Positions 35,290 through 45,300 of a DNA stretch of 64,000 nt are shown piece after piece. The first letter of the stretch is position 1. Every line of letters begins with the position of its first letter. The notes under the pieces are model-generated. The model worked only from the letters and a program-made list of their open reading frames with translations, did no database searches and was not told where the DNA came from. The position numbers were made by a program, and so were the translations under genes. The stretch lies in contig CBDBHH010000005.1 of the NCBI GenBank assembly GCA_965205535.1, forward strand, positions 1,302,001-1,366,000, read 5' to 3'. The DNA is from UBA8079 sp965205535 (GTDB lineage Bacteria > Pseudomonadota > Alphaproteobacteria > UBA6615).

Positions 35290-36506
35290 TTTGCCACGCT
35301 CCACTGGGTGACCGGCATCGCCGGGCGCCAGCCGGTCAGGCCACCGACCGGGTCCGCATGGCTAACGGCGATGCGGGTCAGTTCCCCGCCATGCTTCGCG
35401 TGCGCGCTCAGGAGGGCTGTCTCGCCTTCGAGAGTCACGACATTTGCCACCAGGCGTCCGCCTGGTCCCAGACGATCCCAAACGCTGGCGATGAGATTTT
35501 CGTCGTTCGAGAGGCCACCGCCGATGAACACCGCGTCCGGGTCGGGAAGCGCCGACATTGCCCGGGCGGTGTCGTCCTGAACGATGTCGAGGAACGGCGT
35601 GCCCAGTCGCGCGGCGTTCTGCGCCATCATGGCGCAGCGTTCGGCGTCACGCTCCACGGCAACGGCCGAGGCGCCCTGGCCCTGAATGTCCTGTGCGGCA
35701 CGCAGCCACTCGATGGCGACCGAGCCGCATCCCGCCCCCAGGTCCCACAGGGTTTGGCCCGGCAGGGGACCGAGCGTTGCGACCGTGGCGGCACGGACAA
35801 TTCGCTTGGTCATCTGCCCGTCATGGACAAAGGCGTCGTCGGGCAGGCCGGGGACCTGCGGCAAGATGCGTGCGTCCGGGCCGGCGATGCATTCGACGGC
35901 CACGGTGTTGATATCTTCCACCTTTGGTGTCGCCCAGGCGTCGGCCGCCGATTCGTGCCGATTCTCGTCGCCACCGCCCATGGCCTCCAGCACGGACATG
36001 CGGCTTGGCCCGAATCCGGCTTCGCAGAGCAATCCCGCGATGTTCGCAGGCGTGGTGCCGTCATGGCTGAGGATCAGGAGACGACGACCGGGCTGCAGGT
36101 GATGGTGAAGGAGGTCCAGCGGCCGGCCGTGTGCGGTCAGGCAGGCGCAACCATGGAGCGGCCAGGCCATCCGTGCCGCGGCGAGGCTGAACGCACCGGG
36201 CGCGGGCAGGATCGTCATGTCGTCGGGGTCGAAATGCCGGGCCAGGGTCGAGCCGATGCCGAATGCCATGGGATCACCCGTGGCGAGCACCACGACCCGG
36301 CGTTTTTGGGCGGCGGTGATCTCCTGCACCAGCCTGTCGAGGGGGAACTCCCAGGTGATCTTGCGGGCGTCGTCGTTCTCCACCATCGCGAGGTGGCGTT
36401 CCCCGCCGACGATCAGTTCCGCCGTCTCGACCAGCGTGCGGGAGGTCGCGGGCAGGCCCGACAGGCCGTCCGCACCGATTCCCACGACATTGAGCCAGGC
36501 GCTCAT
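35286..36506 (-). CDS. cobL: Precorrin-6Y C5,15-methyltransferase (decarboxylating)
   Basis: A 406-residue fusion of CbiE-like and CbiT-like methyltransferases. The N-terminal half has VVGIGADGLSGLPATSRTLV and VVVLATGDPMAFGIGSTLAR (C5 methylation). The C-terminal half from about residue 235 contains TLWDLGAGCGSVAIEWLRAA, the SAM site, and DAVFIGGGLSNDENLI (C15 methylation and C12 decarboxylation). Overlaps cobH upstream and cobI downstream by 4 bp each, so the genes are translationally coupled. Confidence 0.95.
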   Translation of the reverse strand: MSAWLNVVGIGADGLSGLPATSRTLVETAELIVGGERHLAMVENDDARKITWEFPLDRLVQEITAAQKRRVVVLATGDPMAFGIGSTLARHFDPDDMTILPAPGAFSLAAARMAWPLHGCACLTAHGRPLDLLHHHLQPGRRLLILSHDGTTPANIAGLLCEAGFGPSRMSVLEAMGGGDENRHESAADAWATPKVEDINTVAVECIAGPDARILPQVPGLPDDAFVHDGQMTKRIVRAATVATLGPLPGQTLWDLGAGCGSVAIEWLRAAQDIQGQGASAVAVERDAERCAMMAQNAARLGTPFLDIVQDDTARAMSALPDPDAVFIGGGLSNDENLIASVWDRLGPGGRLVANVVTLEGETALLSAHAKHGGELTRIAVSHADPVGGLTGWRPAMPVTQWSVAK

Positions 36507-37153
36507 GGGTTTGGATTCCTGCCGGCGCCTCTGGCCAGCGCGTTGACGGCGGCCGCCGCCAACGGGCTACCCCCACGCTGCCCCCGCAACGTGATGAAGG
36601 GCGTGGGGGCGGCCGAGACGAGCGCCTCCTTGGATTCTGCCGCACCGATATACCCCACGGGCAGGCCGACAATCAGTGCCGGTTCTGGCCAACCGGCGGC
36701 GAGCCCTTCCAGCAGCCGGAACAGCGCGGTGGGGGCATTCCCGATGGCCACGATCGCGCCTTCGAGGAACGGTGCCCAAAGCTCGACCGCAGCAGCAGAA
36801 CGGGTCGTGCCTGCGCGCTTGGCGTTGCCGGCGACGCTGCCCATGCCAAGGGTGCAGATCACCCGGTTCTGCGCGGGCAGGCCGGACCGGATGATGCCGT
36901 CCGCCAGCATGCGTGAATCCGTCAGCACGGGCGCACCGGCTTTCAACGCCGATTGACCGGCCTCGCCGGCCTGTTCGGAAGAGGTGAATTCTGTGATCAC
37001 GTCCGGGTCGCCGACGGCGTGGACAAGCCGCAGCGCCACATCGCGAAGGTCCGGCGGGACATCGGTCAGGTCGGCCGCGCGCTCGATGGCCGCGAAGGAT
37101 GCGGCGTAGATCGCGTCGGGATCGCGCAGATAGTCGAAATCGGTGTTGTTCAT
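36503..37153 (-). CDS. cobH: Precorrin-8X methylmutase
   Basis: A 216-residue enzyme that moves the methyl group from C11 to C12, giving hydrogenobyrinate or cobyrinate. FAAIERAADL, RLVHAVGDPDVITEFT, AGAPVLTDSRMLADGI, GNAPTALFRLLEGLAAGWPE and VGLPVGYIGAAESKEAL are the CobH/CbiC signatures, and the catalytic histidine sits in RLVHAVGDPD. An in-frame GTG two codons upstream could also start translation. It lies 21 bp after cbiX and overlaps cobL. Confidence 0.95.
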   Translation of the reverse strand: MNNTDFDYLRDPDAIYAASFAAIERAADLTDVPPDLRDVALRLVHAVGDPDVITEFTSSEQAGEAGQSALKAGAPVLTDSRMLADGIIRSGLPAQNRVICTLGMGSVAGNAKRAGTTRSAAAVELWAPFLEGAIVAIGNAPTALFRLLEGLAAGWPEPALIVGLPVGYIGAAESKEALVSAAPTPFITLRGQRGGSPLAAAAVNALARGAGRNPNP

Positions 37154-37174
37154 CGACACATGACGACGCAGCCG

Positions 37175-38194
37175 TCAGTCGCCTTCCGCCGGCAACGTAC
37201 GGGGGCCGTGCGGATGATCGGCATGGGGGTAGGGATGGTGGCCGTGATCGTGGTCGTGGCTATGGTCATGTTCATGACTGTGGTCATGGCTGTGTGCCGC
37301 GCCTGATCCTGTGCCGATCCCCTCGACATGATGGTGATGGCTCTCCTGGGGCAGACCGACCTCGGCTTCGAAACCCAGCACCTGTTCGCGGTATTTGCAC
37401 ATCTGGCAGTTCATCAGGTTTGCGCCGTTGAGAATCTCGTCGACCCGGTCAGCGAAGGTCTCGAGCACCTTCGGGTGATCGTTCAAATAGGGTGCTTTGA
37501 CGAACTGGATGTCGGGGTGATTGGCGGCAACCATGTCGGTGTGGTCGTAGATGCGGTTGACGAGAATGCCGGTGAACAGAAAATACGGGAAGATCACGAT
37601 CCGCCGGTAGCCCAGCTTCAAGGCATGTTTCAGGCCCGGTTGGACGAGCGGGAAGGTTACCCCCGAATAGGCGGTCTCGCCCCAGCCGAAGCCCAGCCCT
37701 TCCCACAACATGCGCGAAACCTTCGCCACGTTGGAGTTTGCATCCGGGTCCGACGCGCCGCGCCCGACCGTCAGCAGCATGGTCTCGTGCATCGGGACTT
37801 CGCCAAGTTCGGCATTCGCCTTTGCGATGGCTTCCTGCACCCGATCGCCGGCGGCGCGGATCATCTTCAGGTCGATCCCCAGTTCGCGGCCGTAAATGAT
37901 CTCGACGTTGGGGTTCTGCGCCGCATAGGTATTGAGCACCGACGGGATGTCGTTCTTGGCGTGGCCGGCGGCGAACAGCATGCCGGGCAGGGCGAAGATG
38001 CGGGTGACCCCGCGTGCGACCAGCTTGTCGAGGCCTTCGCGGATGATTGGCGTCGCGAATTCGAGGAATCCGTGCTCGACCTCCCGGTCCGCGAAACGTT
38101 CGCGCATCGCCTCGGCGACGACGGCGAATTCCCGCACGGCACCCTCGTCACGGCTGCCATGGCCACACACCATGATTCCAAAATCTTCTGACAT
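37175..38194 (-). CDS. cbiX: CbiX-type sirohydrochlorin cobaltochelatase, long form with MxCxxC and His-rich tail
   Basis: A 339-residue two-domain chelatase that would insert cobalt into sirohydrochlorin (precorrin-2 level). The first domain opens with GIMVCGHGSRDEGAVREF (active-site histidine in GHGSR) and has PGMLFAAGHAKNDIP, the second catalytic histidine. A second half resembles the first. MNCQMCKYREQ is an MxCxxC motif, which in Bacillus megaterium CbiX ligates a [4Fe-4S] cluster. The last 57 residues contain 18 histidines interspersed with Asp, Ser and Pro, a likely metal reservoir. Upstream gene of the cobH-cobL-cobI-cobJ operon, divergent from cobD. Confidence 0.9.
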   Translation of the reverse strand: MSEDFGIMVCGHGSRDEGAVREFAVVAEAMRERFADREVEHGFLEFATPIIREGLDKLVARGVTRIFALPGMLFAAGHAKNDIPSVLNTYAAQNPNVEIIYGRELGIDLKMIRAAGDRVQEAIAKANAELGEVPMHETMLLTVGRGASDPDANSNVAKVSRMLWEGLGFGWGETAYSGVTFPLVQPGLKHALKLGYRRIVIFPYFLFTGILVNRIYDHTDMVAANHPDIQFVKAPYLNDHPKVLETFADRVDEILNGANLMNCQMCKYREQVLGFEAEVGLPQESHHHHVEGIGTGSGAAHSHDHSHEHDHSHDHDHGHHPYPHADHPHGPRTLPAEGD

Positions 38195-38323
38195 ATATCG
38201 CTCCTGAGTGCGCAATAGACCATGCCGGTCCCGCCCGGCCAAGGGGACAAGCATAAATGTCGGCCGGGCATGCCGGCCGGGGTTTGATTGACCCGACGCG
38301 GCCGGTCCTCGCAGGATGCCGCG

Positions 38324-39319
38324 ATGTTTCTGAACCCGGAAATCGCAGGCCTTTCGATCGCGGCGATCCTGTTTGCCGCCCTCGTGATTGACGCTGTTTT
38401 CGGCGAGTTTGGGCCTCTATTTCGCGTGATTCCACACCCCGTCGCGGTGATTGGTGGCCTGGTTGGGTGGTTCGACCGGCGTCTCAACCGTGAACAGCGC
38501 AGCGAATCCGCGCGGCGCGCACGCGGCGCGGTGGTCGTGATGCTGATGGTTGCACTTGCGGGCGTGATTGGCTGGGGCCTGAGCGACCTCGCGCGCATGT
38601 TCCCGTATGGCTGGGTGGTCGAGTTGGGCGCGATCACGTTGCTGGTCGCCCAGCGCAGCCTGTTCGATCATGTGCGGGCCGTAGCCCGCGCGCTCGATCG
38701 GGAGGGGCTGGAAGGTGGTCGCGTTGCCGTCGCGCGTATCGTCGGGCGCGATCCCGGGGGTCTCGACAGCCATGGCGTGGCCCGGGCGTCGATCGAAAGT
38801 CTGGCCGAGAACTTTGCCGACGGCGTGGTGGCCCCGGTGTTCTGGTACCTGACGTTCGGGCTGCTGGGGCTGCTGGTCTACAAGACGGTCAACACGATGG
38901 ACTCAATGATCGGTTACCGGACTCCCCGCCACCGGGCGTTCGGCATGGTCGCGGCGCGGCTCGACGATGTCCTGAACTACATTCCTGCCCGTATCGCGGC
39001 GGCGATGATCGTGGTTTCGAGCCTGTTCGTGCCGCGCGGGCGTCCCGTCGCGGCGTTGCGGGTCATGGCGCGTGACGGCGGCAAACACCGATCGCCCAAT
39101 GCCGGCTGGCCGGAGGCTGCGATGGCGGGCGGCCTTTCGGTCGCCCTGGCAGGGCCGCGCAGCTACGACGGCGCGCTCGTGGATGAACCCTGGGTCGGCG
39201 GGGAATTCAGCGCGCAGACCGGCAGCGGCGACGTCCGGCGTGCGCTGTATCTGTTTGTCGTGGCCTGCCTGTTCGAGGCGGTGATTGTCGCGGCGCTGGC
39301 AACATTGGTGCTGCGTTGA
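38324..39319 (+). CDS. cobD: Adenosylcobinamide-phosphate synthase
   Basis: A 331-residue inner-membrane enzyme (CbiB/CobD type) that attaches the aminopropanol arm to adenosylcobyric acid. HPVAVIGGLVGWFDRRLNRE, ARASIESLAENFADGVVAPV and KTVNTMDSMIGYRTPRHRAF are its hallmarks, with at least four transmembrane helices. ATG 38324 is followed directly by the conserved core. A GC-rich hairpin (38261-38279) lies in the 5' region between it and cbiX. The gene ends 16 bp from the convergent hydrolase gene. Confidence 0.94.
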   Translation: MFLNPEIAGLSIAAILFAALVIDAVFGEFGPLFRVIPHPVAVIGGLVGWFDRRLNREQRSESARRARGAVVVMLMVALAGVIGWGLSDLARMFPYGWVVELGAITLLVAQRSLFDHVRAVARALDREGLEGGRVAVARIVGRDPGGLDSHGVARASIESLAENFADGVVAPVFWYLTFGLLGLLVYKTVNTMDSMIGYRTPRHRAFGMVAARLDDVLNYIPARIAAAMIVVSSLFVPRGRPVAALRVMARDGGKHRSPNAGWPEAAMAGGLSVALAGPRSYDGALVDEPWVGGEFSAQTGSGDVRRALYLFVVACLFEAVIVAALATLVLR

Positions 39320-39335
39320 GGGCAGCCGTCGCCGG

Positions 39336-40052
39336 CTATTTCTTTGACGTACCGGCGGCTTTTGCCCAGGCAGCGATGCGATCCAGCCATTCCGCGTGGG
39401 CGATGTAGAAGGTTCCGTGTCCGGCACCAACCGTGAGTTCTTCCTCGGTCATCTTCAGTCGCGTGGCCCGTTTTGCGGCTTCTTCGCATGAGCCTGCGAT
39501 GGTGTCTGCCTGGTCATACAGCGACAGCATGCGTTCCTGCATCCGCGGTGCATCGTTGGCCAGAACGCTGTCATAGGCCTTGCGGAACAGGCCGGCGCCA
39601 CATCCCGCCATGGTCACAAGGTTCAATTCGGGCAGCTTCGCCAGCGCCGACAGAACGAGCACCATGTTCCCGCCTTTGGAGAAACCCGCAACGGTGATCT
39701 GGTTTGCCGGGACACCCTTTTCGATCAACGCGGTGATCTGCGGGATGACCCTGGTGCGGGCGTATCGGCGCGGATTGGTCTTCTCGCGACGCAACTCTGA
39801 AATCACTTCGAAATCACGTTCCGCCAGGCCCGCCAGCACGCCTTCATAGTCGAACAGGCCGTGCTTGGGGTGAGGGTCGGTGATGGGGCGGACTTCGGGC
39901 CAGCCGCCGTGGATGTAGATCAGGTAGCGTTTGGCCGGGTCGACTTTCTCGGGCACGTCATTGTGGATGTCGCCTGCGAGGGCCGGTGGCGACAGGACCG
40001 AGACCGTGAGTGCCATCGCTGCAATCATCAGTCCTGATGTTAAACGATGCAT
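39336..40052 (-). CDS. Secreted alpha/beta-hydrolase
   Basis: A 238-residue protein with a signal peptide (about residues 1-26, cleaved near ALAG). The nucleophile elbow is GFSKGG in TVAGFSKGGNMVLVLSALAK and the oxyanion region is YLIYIHGGWPEVRP. A likely catalytic histidine lies in VGAGHGTFYIAHAEWLDRI. Substrate is unknown. It is on the same strand as cobQ with 22 bp between, so it is probably transcribed with the cobU-cobW-cobN-cobO-cobQ genes, although the REP-like repeat lies within that unit. Confidence 0.8.
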   Translation of the reverse strand: MHRLTSGLMIAAMALTVSVLSPPALAGDIHNDVPEKVDPAKRYLIYIHGGWPEVRPITDPHPKHGLFDYEGVLAGLAERDFEVISELRREKTNPRRYARTRVIPQITALIEKGVPANQITVAGFSKGGNMVLVLSALAKLPELNLVTMAGCGAGLFRKAYDSVLANDAPRMQERMLSLYDQADTIAGSCEEAAKRATRLKMTEEELTVGAGHGTFYIAHAEWLDRIAAWAKAAGTSKK

Positions 40053-40074
40053 GCTCGGCTCCGCGTTCGTGGCG

Positions 40075-41574
40075 TCAGGTGCGCCGCGCGATCTTCAATA
40101 TCTGCGCGGTATCAATATGCGCTTCTATGTGGTCCGCGAGGTGGTCAAGCGCAACATCTATATGTCGGTTCCACGCAAATCCCTTGCTGTGCGCGGGATT
40201 AAGACGCTTCAGAAAATTGCGGCGGAAGTCGTCGTCGGTGAAAACGCCGTGGACATAGGTTCCGGCGATGCATCCGTCCGCCGATTGGGCACCATCGGGT
40301 CGCAGTGTCCCTGTCCCGTCGATCATCAGCATTGGCCGCGCCGTGTCGGGTCCGGCTGTGTTGCCCATATGCATCTCGAATCCGGAAATCCTGCCTTCCG
40401 TCGCGGGCGATTTTCCGGTCACAGGCGCGAGCGCCTTCTCGTTCGTCATGGTGGTTTCGATATCGAGCAAACCGAGCCCGGGCGTCTCGCCGGGCTGTCC
40501 CTCGATGCCCGTCGGGTCCGCGATCTTGTGCCCGAGCATCTGGTAGCCGCCGCAGATACCAACGACATGCGTGCCGCGCCAGGCCGCCGTCCTGATCTGC
40601 TCGGCCCAGCCATTCTCACGCAGGCTCGTCATGTCGCCGCGCGTGGATTTCGAACCACACAGCAAAATCAGATCTGCATCGGACGGCAGCGCGTGACCGG
40701 GTTCCACGAGCCGCAGCGCCACACCGGGCTCTGCCGACAGCGGGTCGAGATCGTCGAAGTTCGAGATTCGCGGCAACCGGGGTACGGCGATGCGGATATC
40801 CGCCGCCTGCCAGCCGGCCCCGTCATAGCGGTCCGCCAGTGATGCCGTGTCTTCGGCGGGCAGATCACGCGCGGTCTCGAGCCAGGGAAGAATGCCGAGC
40901 GACGCCATGCCGGTATGTTCGCGGATGACCGGCAGCGCATCGTCGAACAGGCTCGGATCACCGCGAAACCGGTTGACGATGAAACCCGCCAGACGAGTTT
41001 GCTCGCTGGCCGGCAGCAGGGTCCAGGTGCCGACGAGCGCGGCGATCACGCCACCACGCTCGATGTCGCCAACCATGACCACCGGCACGTCTGCGGCCTC
41101 CGCGAAACCCATATTGGCGATGTCGCCGGCGCGAAGATTCACCTCGGCCGGGCTGCCCGCCCCCTCGATCAGCATCAGATCTGCGCCATCCGAGAGCCGG
41201 TCGTAGGCGTCGATCACGCCCGGCAGCAGTGACGGCTTGAGGTCATGATAGGCCCGCGCGTCGGCGTTGCCTGCGACCCGGCCGTTCACCACAAGCTGGG
41301 CGCCGGTATCGGATTGCGGCTTGAGCAGGACCGGGTTCATGTCGGTATGGGGTGTCAGTCCGGCGGCGCGCGCCTGCAGGGCCTGGGCCCGGCCGATCTC
41401 GCCCCAGCCCGTCTCATATGAAATCGCCGGCGCCGCGTTATTGGACATGTTTTGCGGCTTGAAAGGACGGACCGCGAGGCCTTGTCGGGCATACAACCGT
41501 GACAGCCCGGCGACGATCAGCGATTTGCCGACGTCTGAGCCGGTGCCCTGGAACATCACGGCTGGGGTCCTCAC
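40075..41574 (-). CDS. cobQ: Cobyric acid synthase
   Basis: A 499-residue glutamine amidotransferase amidating side chains b, d, e and g of adenosylcobyrinic acid a,c-diamide. MFQGTGSDVGKSLIVAGLSR carries the ATP loop, FKPQNMSNNAAPAI is family-specific, and the glutaminase nucleophile is in VGICGGYQMLGHKIADP. The GTG at 41574 has GAGG eight bases upstream and gives the usual short lead before the loop; the ATG at 41556 is an alternative. A longer frame upstream consists of the translated palindromic repeat and is not conserved. Confidence 0.92.
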   Translation of the reverse strand: MRTPAVMFQGTGSDVGKSLIVAGLSRLYARQGLAVRPFKPQNMSNNAAPAISYETGWGEIGRAQALQARAAGLTPHTDMNPVLLKPQSDTGAQLVVNGRVAGNADARAYHDLKPSLLPGVIDAYDRLSDGADLMLIEGAGSPAEVNLRAGDIANMGFAEAADVPVVMVGDIERGGVIAALVGTWTLLPASEQTRLAGFIVNRFRGDPSLFDDALPVIREHTGMASLGILPWLETARDLPAEDTASLADRYDGAGWQAADIRIAVPRLPRISNFDDLDPLSAEPGVALRLVEPGHALPSDADLILLCGSKSTRGDMTSLRENGWAEQIRTAAWRGTHVVGICGGYQMLGHKIADPTGIEGQPGETPGLGLLDIETTMTNEKALAPVTGKSPATEGRISGFEMHMGNTAGPDTARPMLMIDGTGTLRPDGAQSADGCIAGTYVHGVFTDDDFRRNFLKRLNPAHSKGFAWNRHIDVALDHLADHIEAHIDTAQILKIARRT

Positions 41575-41582
41575 ACAAAGTT

Positions 41583-41648
41583 CCTCATGTTGAGCTTGTC
41601 GAAACATGAGCTTCGATAAGCTCACCCTTCGACAGGCTCAGGATGAGG
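41583..41648. repeat. REP-like palindromic intergenic element
   Basis: A 66-bp compound palindrome between cobO and cobQ. The outer arms CCTCATGTTGAGCTTGTCGA and the inverted copy at 41629-41648 match at 17 of 20 bases. Inside is a perfect hairpin TGAGCTT-CGAT-AAGCTCA (41607-41624). This general form (direct and inverted CTTGTCGAA-type units) resembles dispersed intergenic palindromes of many alphaproteobacteria and can be read in-frame from the upstream end of cobQ. It could stabilise or pause the cobO-cobQ message. Confidence 0.7.
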
Positions 41649-41673
41649 TCCTTGGCGATGTTTCGCATCTCCC

Positions 41674-42300
41674 TCAGAACTCGATGCCCTTCTGCGCCTT
41701 CACGTCGTTGCGGAAATGGTGCTTCACCATCGTCATGTCGGTGACCATGTCGGCGGCCTCGATCAGTTCGGGCTTGGCGTTTCGCCCGGTCACGACGACA
41801 TGCATGTCGGGCTGCTTTTCCAGAAGGCCCGCAACGACGTCATTGATATCCAGATGGTCGTAGCGAAGCGGAATGTTGAGCTCGTCCAGCACCACGAGCC
41901 CGTAGGTCGGGTCGCCGATCATCTCCTTCGCCATCTCCCAGGCGGCCTCGGCGGCAGCGATGTCGCGCTGGCGGTCCTGGGAGTCCCAGGAAAAACCCTC
42001 GCCCATGACCTTGATGGTCACACGGTCGGGGAAATGCTCGAAGATTTCCCGCTCGCCGGTCTCCCACTTGCCCTTCACGAACTGGATGATTCCGACCTTC
42101 ATGCCGTTGCCGAGCGCGCGCATGGCCAGCCCCATGGCGGCAGTCGTCTTGCCCTTGCCCTTGCCGGTGTGGACCATCAACAGGCCTTTTTCGCGGGTCT
42201 TGGTCGCCAGCATGCGGTCGCGCGCCGCCTTCTGCTTGCGCTTCTTGTCTGCCCAGCGGGCATCGTCTGCGTCGTTGCTGTTCTTCTCGGTGTCGCTCAT
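41674..42300 (-). CDS. cobO: Cob(I)yrinic acid a,c-diamide adenosyltransferase
   Basis: A 208-residue ATP:corrinoid adenosyltransferase (BtuR type) that puts the adenosyl group on cobalt. The P-loop VHTGKGKGKTTAAMGLAMRA is around residues 43-62, with IIQFVKGKWETGEREIFEHF and LVVLDELNIPLRYDHLDI further on. The N-terminal tail is charged. Overlaps the end of cobN by 4 bp (ATGA). Precedes the REP-like repeat and cobQ. Confidence 0.95.
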   Translation of the reverse strand: MSDTEKNSNDADDARWADKKRKQKAARDRMLATKTREKGLLMVHTGKGKGKTTAAMGLAMRALGNGMKVGIIQFVKGKWETGEREIFEHFPDRVTIKVMGEGFSWDSQDRQRDIAAAEAAWEMAKEMIGDPTYGLVVLDELNIPLRYDHLDINDVVAGLLEKQPDMHVVVTGRNAKPELIEAADMVTDMTMVKHHFRNDVKAQKGIEF

Positions 42301-45300
42301 GCGGTGTTCTCCAGTCGCCGGCCGGCGAGTTCGCTCAGGCGAGCATAGGCCGAGTTGGACCGCGCCTGCCACAGGCCGCGTTCGGTGGCTTCGAGGAAAC
42401 GCGCGGCGATTTCGGCAAGCGCCGCCGGATTGTGCTCGGCGAGAAAAGTGCGAACCTTCTCGTCATCGAGAAAAGCCATGTAGACCGCGTCGAACTGATC
42501 GTCGCGCACGGCGCTGGTGGTCGCGGCGAAGGCGAACAGATAATCGACCGTCGCCGCCATCTCGAACGCGCCCTTGTAGCCGTGGCGCATCACGCCCTCG
42601 ATCCATTTCGGATTGGTCACGCGGCCGCGCACCACCCGTGAGATTTCATCCTCCAGGGTCCGGATCGCGGGGGCGAAGGGGCGCGAGTGATCGTTGTGAT
42701 AGACCGTGGGTTCGCGTCCGGATTTCGCCGTCACTGCTGCCGCCAGACCACCTTCGAACTGGTAATAATCATCGCTGTCGAGCAGGTCATGCTCGCGGTT
42801 GTCCTGATTGTGGATCACGGCCTCGACGCGCCCGAGACGCCGGGCAAAAATATCGTGTGCGGCAACGCCATATGCATCCTCACGGCCTGACCCGGTCCCG
42901 GCACCATAGGCCCAGCCGCCCCAGGCGATATAAGCGGCGGCGAGATCGTCGGCCGTGTCCCAGCCCTGCTCGTCGATCAGGGCCTGTAGCCCGGCCCCGT
43001 AAGCGCCGGGCTTGGCGCCGAATATGCGATAGCCTGCCTGGCGCTGTGCGTCGTCCGCAGTCATGCCGGCGGCGGTCAGGCGCGAGACTTCCTCGCGGGT
43101 CCGCGCGGCCAGGGGATTGTCGGCCGCGCTCTCGTCGGAGATGGCGGCGATGGCGGTTACGGCGCTGTCGAACAGATCGATCAGGCCGGGGAACGCGTCA
43201 CGGAAAAACCCGGACACGCGTAACGTCACATCGACGCGCGGGCAGTCGAGCACGGAGACCGGCATGATTTCGAATCCGGTCACCCGGCGAGAGGCGCTGT
43301 CCCAGGTGGGCTGGGCGCCGATCAGCGCCATGGCCTGGGCGATATCGTCGCCGCCGGTGCGCATGTTGCTCGTGCCCCAGGCGGACAGCGCCATCGCGCG
43401 GGGCCAGTCGCCATGCATCTGGGCGTGGGTCTCGACCAGCAGCTGTGCGGACTTCCAGCCTAGCTCCCAGGCGGCCGGCGTGGGCACGGTGCGGGTGTCG
43501 ACCGAGTAGAAGTTACGTCCCGTCGGCAGCACGTCCGGGCGACCGCGCGTGGGAGCGCCCGACGGGCCGGGGGTCACGAATCGCCCATCGAGGCCGGTCA
43601 GGAGGCCTTCAAGTTCGGCGTCGCCCGAGATGTCGATCGCGGGCGCGATGGTCTCGGCGAGCGATGTCAGTACGGCTGTCGTGGCAACCCAGCACGCGTC
43701 CGTCGCGGTTGTCCCCTCGATCAACGCCGCAGAGAGAAGTTCCAGCCGCTCGACCGTGTCGCCGACGGTCCGCCAGGGCTGATCGCCGGACAGGGCGGAT
43801 GGCCTGTCCCCCTCCCACGGCGCGGCGAAATCGCACTCCAGCGGGTCGAAGTCGAGGCCCAGGTCCTGCGCCAGGGCGCGTGACAGGGAGGCCTCGCCGG
43901 GCGCGTGGGTTCCGCGCGGCAACCGGACCAGCGCGGACAGAAGCCCGGTGCGCAACGCGCCCGCCGGCGCCTTGCCGAACACATGCAGTCCATCGCGAAT
44001 CTGCAATTCCTTGAGTTCGCACAGATAGCCGTCGAGCCGGTTGAGCGCGTCGGTATTGGTCAGGTCTGCGTCGGCGGCGAAACCGAGGTCGCGGTCGAGG
44101 CCGGTTTCGCGCACAAGCGCGACGATCTGGCGGCCCAGCACGGCGAGGCGACGCGGGTCCACATTCGCGGCCTCGTAATACTCGTCCACGAGGGCCTCGA
44201 GGTCCTTGAGCGGGCCGTAGGTCTCCGCGCGGGCCAGGGGCGGCGTGAGGTGATCGATGATCACGGTCGCCGCGCGGCGCTTGGCCTGTGTACCCTCACC
44301 GGGATCGTTGACGATGAACGGATAGATATGTGGCAGCGGACCGAGCGCGGCCTCGGGGAAACAATTCTCGGACAGGGCGACTGCCTTGCCGGGCAACCAT
44401 TCAAGGTTGCCGTGCTTGCCGAAATGCACCACGGCATCGGCTGCGAAATTCTCGCGCGCCCAGGCATAGAAGGCAAAATAGCCATGGGGCGGCACGAGGT
44501 CGGGGTCGTGATAGCTCGCCGCGGGGTCGATGTTGTAGCCGCGCACCGGCTGTAGCCCGATCGCGACCTGACCGCAGCGAAAGGCGGGCACCGCGAAGGC
44601 ACCGCAATCGGTGTGACCGGCCATGAACATCGGGTCCGCCTCGGGCGGCCCCCAGCGTTCGATCACCGCGTCGCGCACGCCGGCCGGCAGGCCTGCAAAG
44701 AACAACTCGTAATGGGGCAGGGCCAGCGTCTCTTCGATCATGCGCCCTGCGGTCCCGGCATTCGTGGGGCCGGCCTGCAATCGGTCGACGAGCGCGTCGC
44801 CATGTGTTGGTGCGTCCCGGATGTCATACCCGGCATCGGCCATTGCCTGGAGCGTGCAGACCACGCCGGCGGGTGTGTCGAGGCCTACGCCGTTGCCGAT
44901 CCGTCCGTCGCGGTTGGGATAGTTGGCGAGCACGATGGCGACCCGGCGTTGCGCCACCGGGCTCCGGCGCAGCTTCGCCCAGCCGGCGGCAAGCCTGGCG
45001 GTGAAATCGATGCGGTCCGGGACCGGTACATGGGCGACGATATCGGTCTGGCTAGCCTCGTCACGGACATCCGAACCCTTGAAGGATACCGCGCGGGCCA
45101 GCAGCCTGCCGTCGACCTCGGGCAGGGCGACGTTCATGGCGATGTCCCGGGCCGACAGGCCGTTCGTGTTCTCACGCCAGGCTGCCTCGGTGGTCCCGGC
45201 CAGGACCGTCTGCAGAACAGGGGCATCGGTTTGCGCGAAGGGGCCGCGTTCGATCGGTGCGCCGGGGGCGGACAGGGCGAAGCCGGTGGCGTTGAGAATC

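Noticed and set aside
38200..38323. Possible riboswitch between cbiX and cobD
   Set aside because: There is a GC-rich hairpin (38261-38279), but none of the cobalamin aptamer blocks is present.
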